Assembly (NCBI GenBank): GCA_002378605.1
Contig: DFSK01000089.1
Coordinates: 1-8,626 of the forward strand
DNA length: 8,626 bases
Direction of reading: 5' to 3'
Source of the DNA: Alphaproteobacteria bacterium UBA3439
GTDB taxonomy: Bacteria > Pseudomonadota > Alphaproteobacteria > Puniceispirillales > Puniceispirillaceae
The notes under the pieces were generated by a model, which was not told where the DNA came from, did no database searches, and worked only from the letters and a program-made list of their open reading frames with translations. The translations under genes and the position numbers were made by a program. Shown one piece after another: positions 7,718 through 8,626 of the stretch (the stretch's first letter is position 1; every line of letters starts with the position of its first letter).

Positions 7718-7733
7718 CTCTCCATAAGGAGAG
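7718..7733 (-). promoter_or_regulatory. Perfect hairpin over the chvI ribosome-binding site
   Basis: On the minus strand CTCTCC, a TTAT loop and GGAGAG form a perfect 6-bp stem. One base after it comes the chvI ATG at 7716. The GGAGAG arm is the only Shine-Dalgarno-like sequence for this start, though it sits unusually close. A stem here would hide the site in the mRNA and could limit ChvI translation. No experimental basis is known to me. Confidence 0.35.
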
Positions 7734-7770
7734 TGACTAGCGACATTGAAAGGGCAAAACAACGTGGCCC

Positions 7771-7863
7771 GCGCATACGCCACAACATATTGTTCGATGG
7801 CGATTTGACGCCGCGTTACGGCAGGACTATTGGCGTCTGAGAAAGCCACGCATTCGTATGCGC
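7771..7863. repeat. 9-bp perfect inverted repeat flanking the pckA promoter
   Basis: GCGCATACG at 7771-7779 is matched by its exact reverse complement CGTATGCGC at 7855-7863, on either side of the putative pckA -35/-10 region. Between the arms lies a smaller palindrome, AACATATTGTT, at 7784-7794, and GACGCC/GGCGTC at 7807-7812 and 7832-7837. These could be half-sites for a regulator of the divergent pckA-chvI promoters; the role is inferred only from position. Confidence 0.35.
7805..7833 (+). promoter_or_regulatory. Putative sigma70-type promoter of pckA
   Basis: TTGACG at 7805-7810 and TATTGG at 7828-7833 are separated by exactly 17 bp, close to the TTGACA/TATAAT consensus. Transcription would start near 7840 and leave a leader of about 65 nt before the GTG start of pckA. 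The rest of the 189-bp gap between chvI and pckA holds the inverted repeats listed separately. On the minus strand only a weak chvI promoter candidate (TTGTTT, 17 nt, TAGTCA) is visible. Confidence 0.45.
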
Positions 7864-7905
7864 CGGCGATTCCAGAACGAACCCGCACACGCGCCGGAGA
7901 ATTCA

Positions 7906-8626
7906 GTGACCTTTTCGCTTTCCCACTCGCTTGCCGCGCAGGGCATCGAGACTTCCGCAACCATTCACCCGAACCTCACGTCGGAAGAGCTGACCGCCGC
8001 TGCACTGGAAAATGGTGAAGGCCGCAAAGCCAAGCATGGCCCGCTGGTCGTGGAAACGGGCAAGCACACAGGCCGCAGCGCGAAGGACAAGTTCATCGTT
8101 CGCGATGGCGAAACCGAAGATACCGTGTGGTGGGACAACAACGCTTCGATGTCGCCGGACCATTTCGCGGCACTCAAGGAAGATTTTCTCAAGGCCGTTG
8201 CCGAGAAGGGCGACCTCTACGTTGCCGACCTGTTCGGCGGCTCGCAGCCGGAATATCGCGTCAACGTGCGCGTCATCAACGAACTTGCCTGGCACAACCA
8301 GTTCATTCGCACGCTGCTGGTGCGCCCTACCGAGGCTGAACTGGACGGGTTCGTGCCCGAATATACGATCATCGACCTGCCGAGCTTCCGCGCCGATCCG
8401 GAACGCCATGGCACGCGCAGCGAAACCGTGATCGCGGTCAATCTCAGCGAAAAGCTGATCCTCATCGGCGGCACGCGCTATGCGGGTGAAATGAAGAAGA
8501 GTGTCTTCGGCATTCTGAATTACCTGCTGCCGGTGAAGGGCGTCATGCCGATGCATTGTTCGGCGAATATCGGACAGGACGGCAAGAGCGCCGTGTTCTT
8601 CGGCCTGTCCGGCACCGGAAAGACCA
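7906..8626 (+). CDS. pckA: Phosphoenolpyruvate carboxykinase (ATP), N-terminal 240 residues (3' end outside window)
   Basis: This gluconeogenic enzyme converts oxaloacetate and ATP to phosphoenolpyruvate, ADP and CO2. The frame is open to the right edge. Visible blocks of the ATP-type family are [10 protein letters not shown] at 54-63 (substrate arginine), NELAWHNQF at 125-133, [12 protein letters not shown] at 188-199 (metal- and substrate-binding Tyr and Lys), MHCSAN at 216-221, and the kinase-1a P-loop GLSGTGKT at 233-240. The family is about 530 residues long, so roughly half is present. I chose GTG at 7906 because CCGGAGAATTCA before it gives a good Shine-Dalgarno spacing, and relatives begin [10 protein letters not shown]. 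An in-frame ATG at 7858 would add 16 residues. It is divergent from chvI, and in Rhizobiales ChvI is known to affect pckA. Third-position G+C is about 73% by hand count, higher than in the genes further left. The N-terminal sequence resembles sphingomonad PckA from memory. Confidence 0.96.
   Translation, partial: MTFSLSHSLAAQGIETSATIHPNLTSEELTAAALENGEGRKAKHGPLVVETGKHTGRSAKDKFIVRDGETEDTVWWDNNASMSPDHFAALKEDFLKAVAEKGDLYVADLFGGSQPEYRVNVRVINELAWHNQFIRTLLVRPTEAELDGFVPEYTIIDLPSFRADPERHGTRSETVIAVNLSEKLILIGGTRYAGEMKKSVFGILNYLLPVKGVMPMHCSANIGQDGKSAVFFGLSGTGKT

Noticed and set aside
7717..7788. The longer chvI start at 7788
   Set aside because: The added residues are not like a response-regulator N-terminus and would place the start deep in the divergent promoter region.
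7903..8556. A 217-codon open frame on the minus strand at the right end
   Set aside because: It is antisense to pckA. The plus-strand frame carries the PEP carboxykinase motifs, and high GC keeps the opposite strand open.

Overview
The window reads as a stretch of alphaproteobacterial chromosome carrying housekeeping and envelope-signalling genes. Six genes lie head to tail on the minus strand, in transcription order chvI, chvG, rapZ, ahcY, tsaE and addB. A seventh, pckA, diverges from chvI on the plus strand and runs off the right edge. addB runs off the left edge. Divergent pckA beside chvI-chvG, with rapZ and ahcY downstream, is a classic alphaproteobacterial arrangement. I see no mobile element, CRISPR array, RNA gene or phage gene. 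I also see no obviously new defence or biosynthetic system; coding density is high and almost everything belongs to a well-known family.

Region by region, 1-2222 is the first 740 codons of addB (recombinational DNA repair). 2329-2817 is tsaE (tRNA t6A modification). 2824-4218 is ahcY (S-adenosylhomocysteine hydrolase), only 6 nt before tsaE. 4346-5227 is rapZ (P-loop and RNA-binding family). 5265-6842 is chvG (envelope-sensing histidine kinase) and 6985-7716 is chvI (its response regulator). 7717-7905 is a divergent control region with a good sigma70-like promoter for pckA. 7906-8626 is the 5' third or more of pckA (PEP carboxykinase).

The main oddity is a break in base composition inside chvI. 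By hand count, third-position G+C is about 73-74% in pckA and in the first 85 codons of chvI. It is about 52-54% in the rest of chvI and in the start of ahcY. Arginine codons shift from CGC/CGG to CGT across the same point. The protein frame is unbroken. The right-hand ~1.2 kb looks sphingomonad-like by PckA N-terminal sequence (from memory), while the left part looks like a medium-GC marine-type alphaproteobacterium (weak inference). An assembly chimera joined at the conserved receiver domain, or recombination at that site, would both explain it, so linkage across about 7380-7500 should be treated with caution.

Smaller points are as follows. hprK is absent between chvG and rapZ, and no EIIA-Man or HPr gene lies between rapZ and ahcY. 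RapZ has histidine in place of the P-loop lysine. The start of chvG is ambiguous. A perfect hairpin covers the chvI Shine-Dalgarno sequence, and a 9-bp inverted repeat flanks the pckA promoter.
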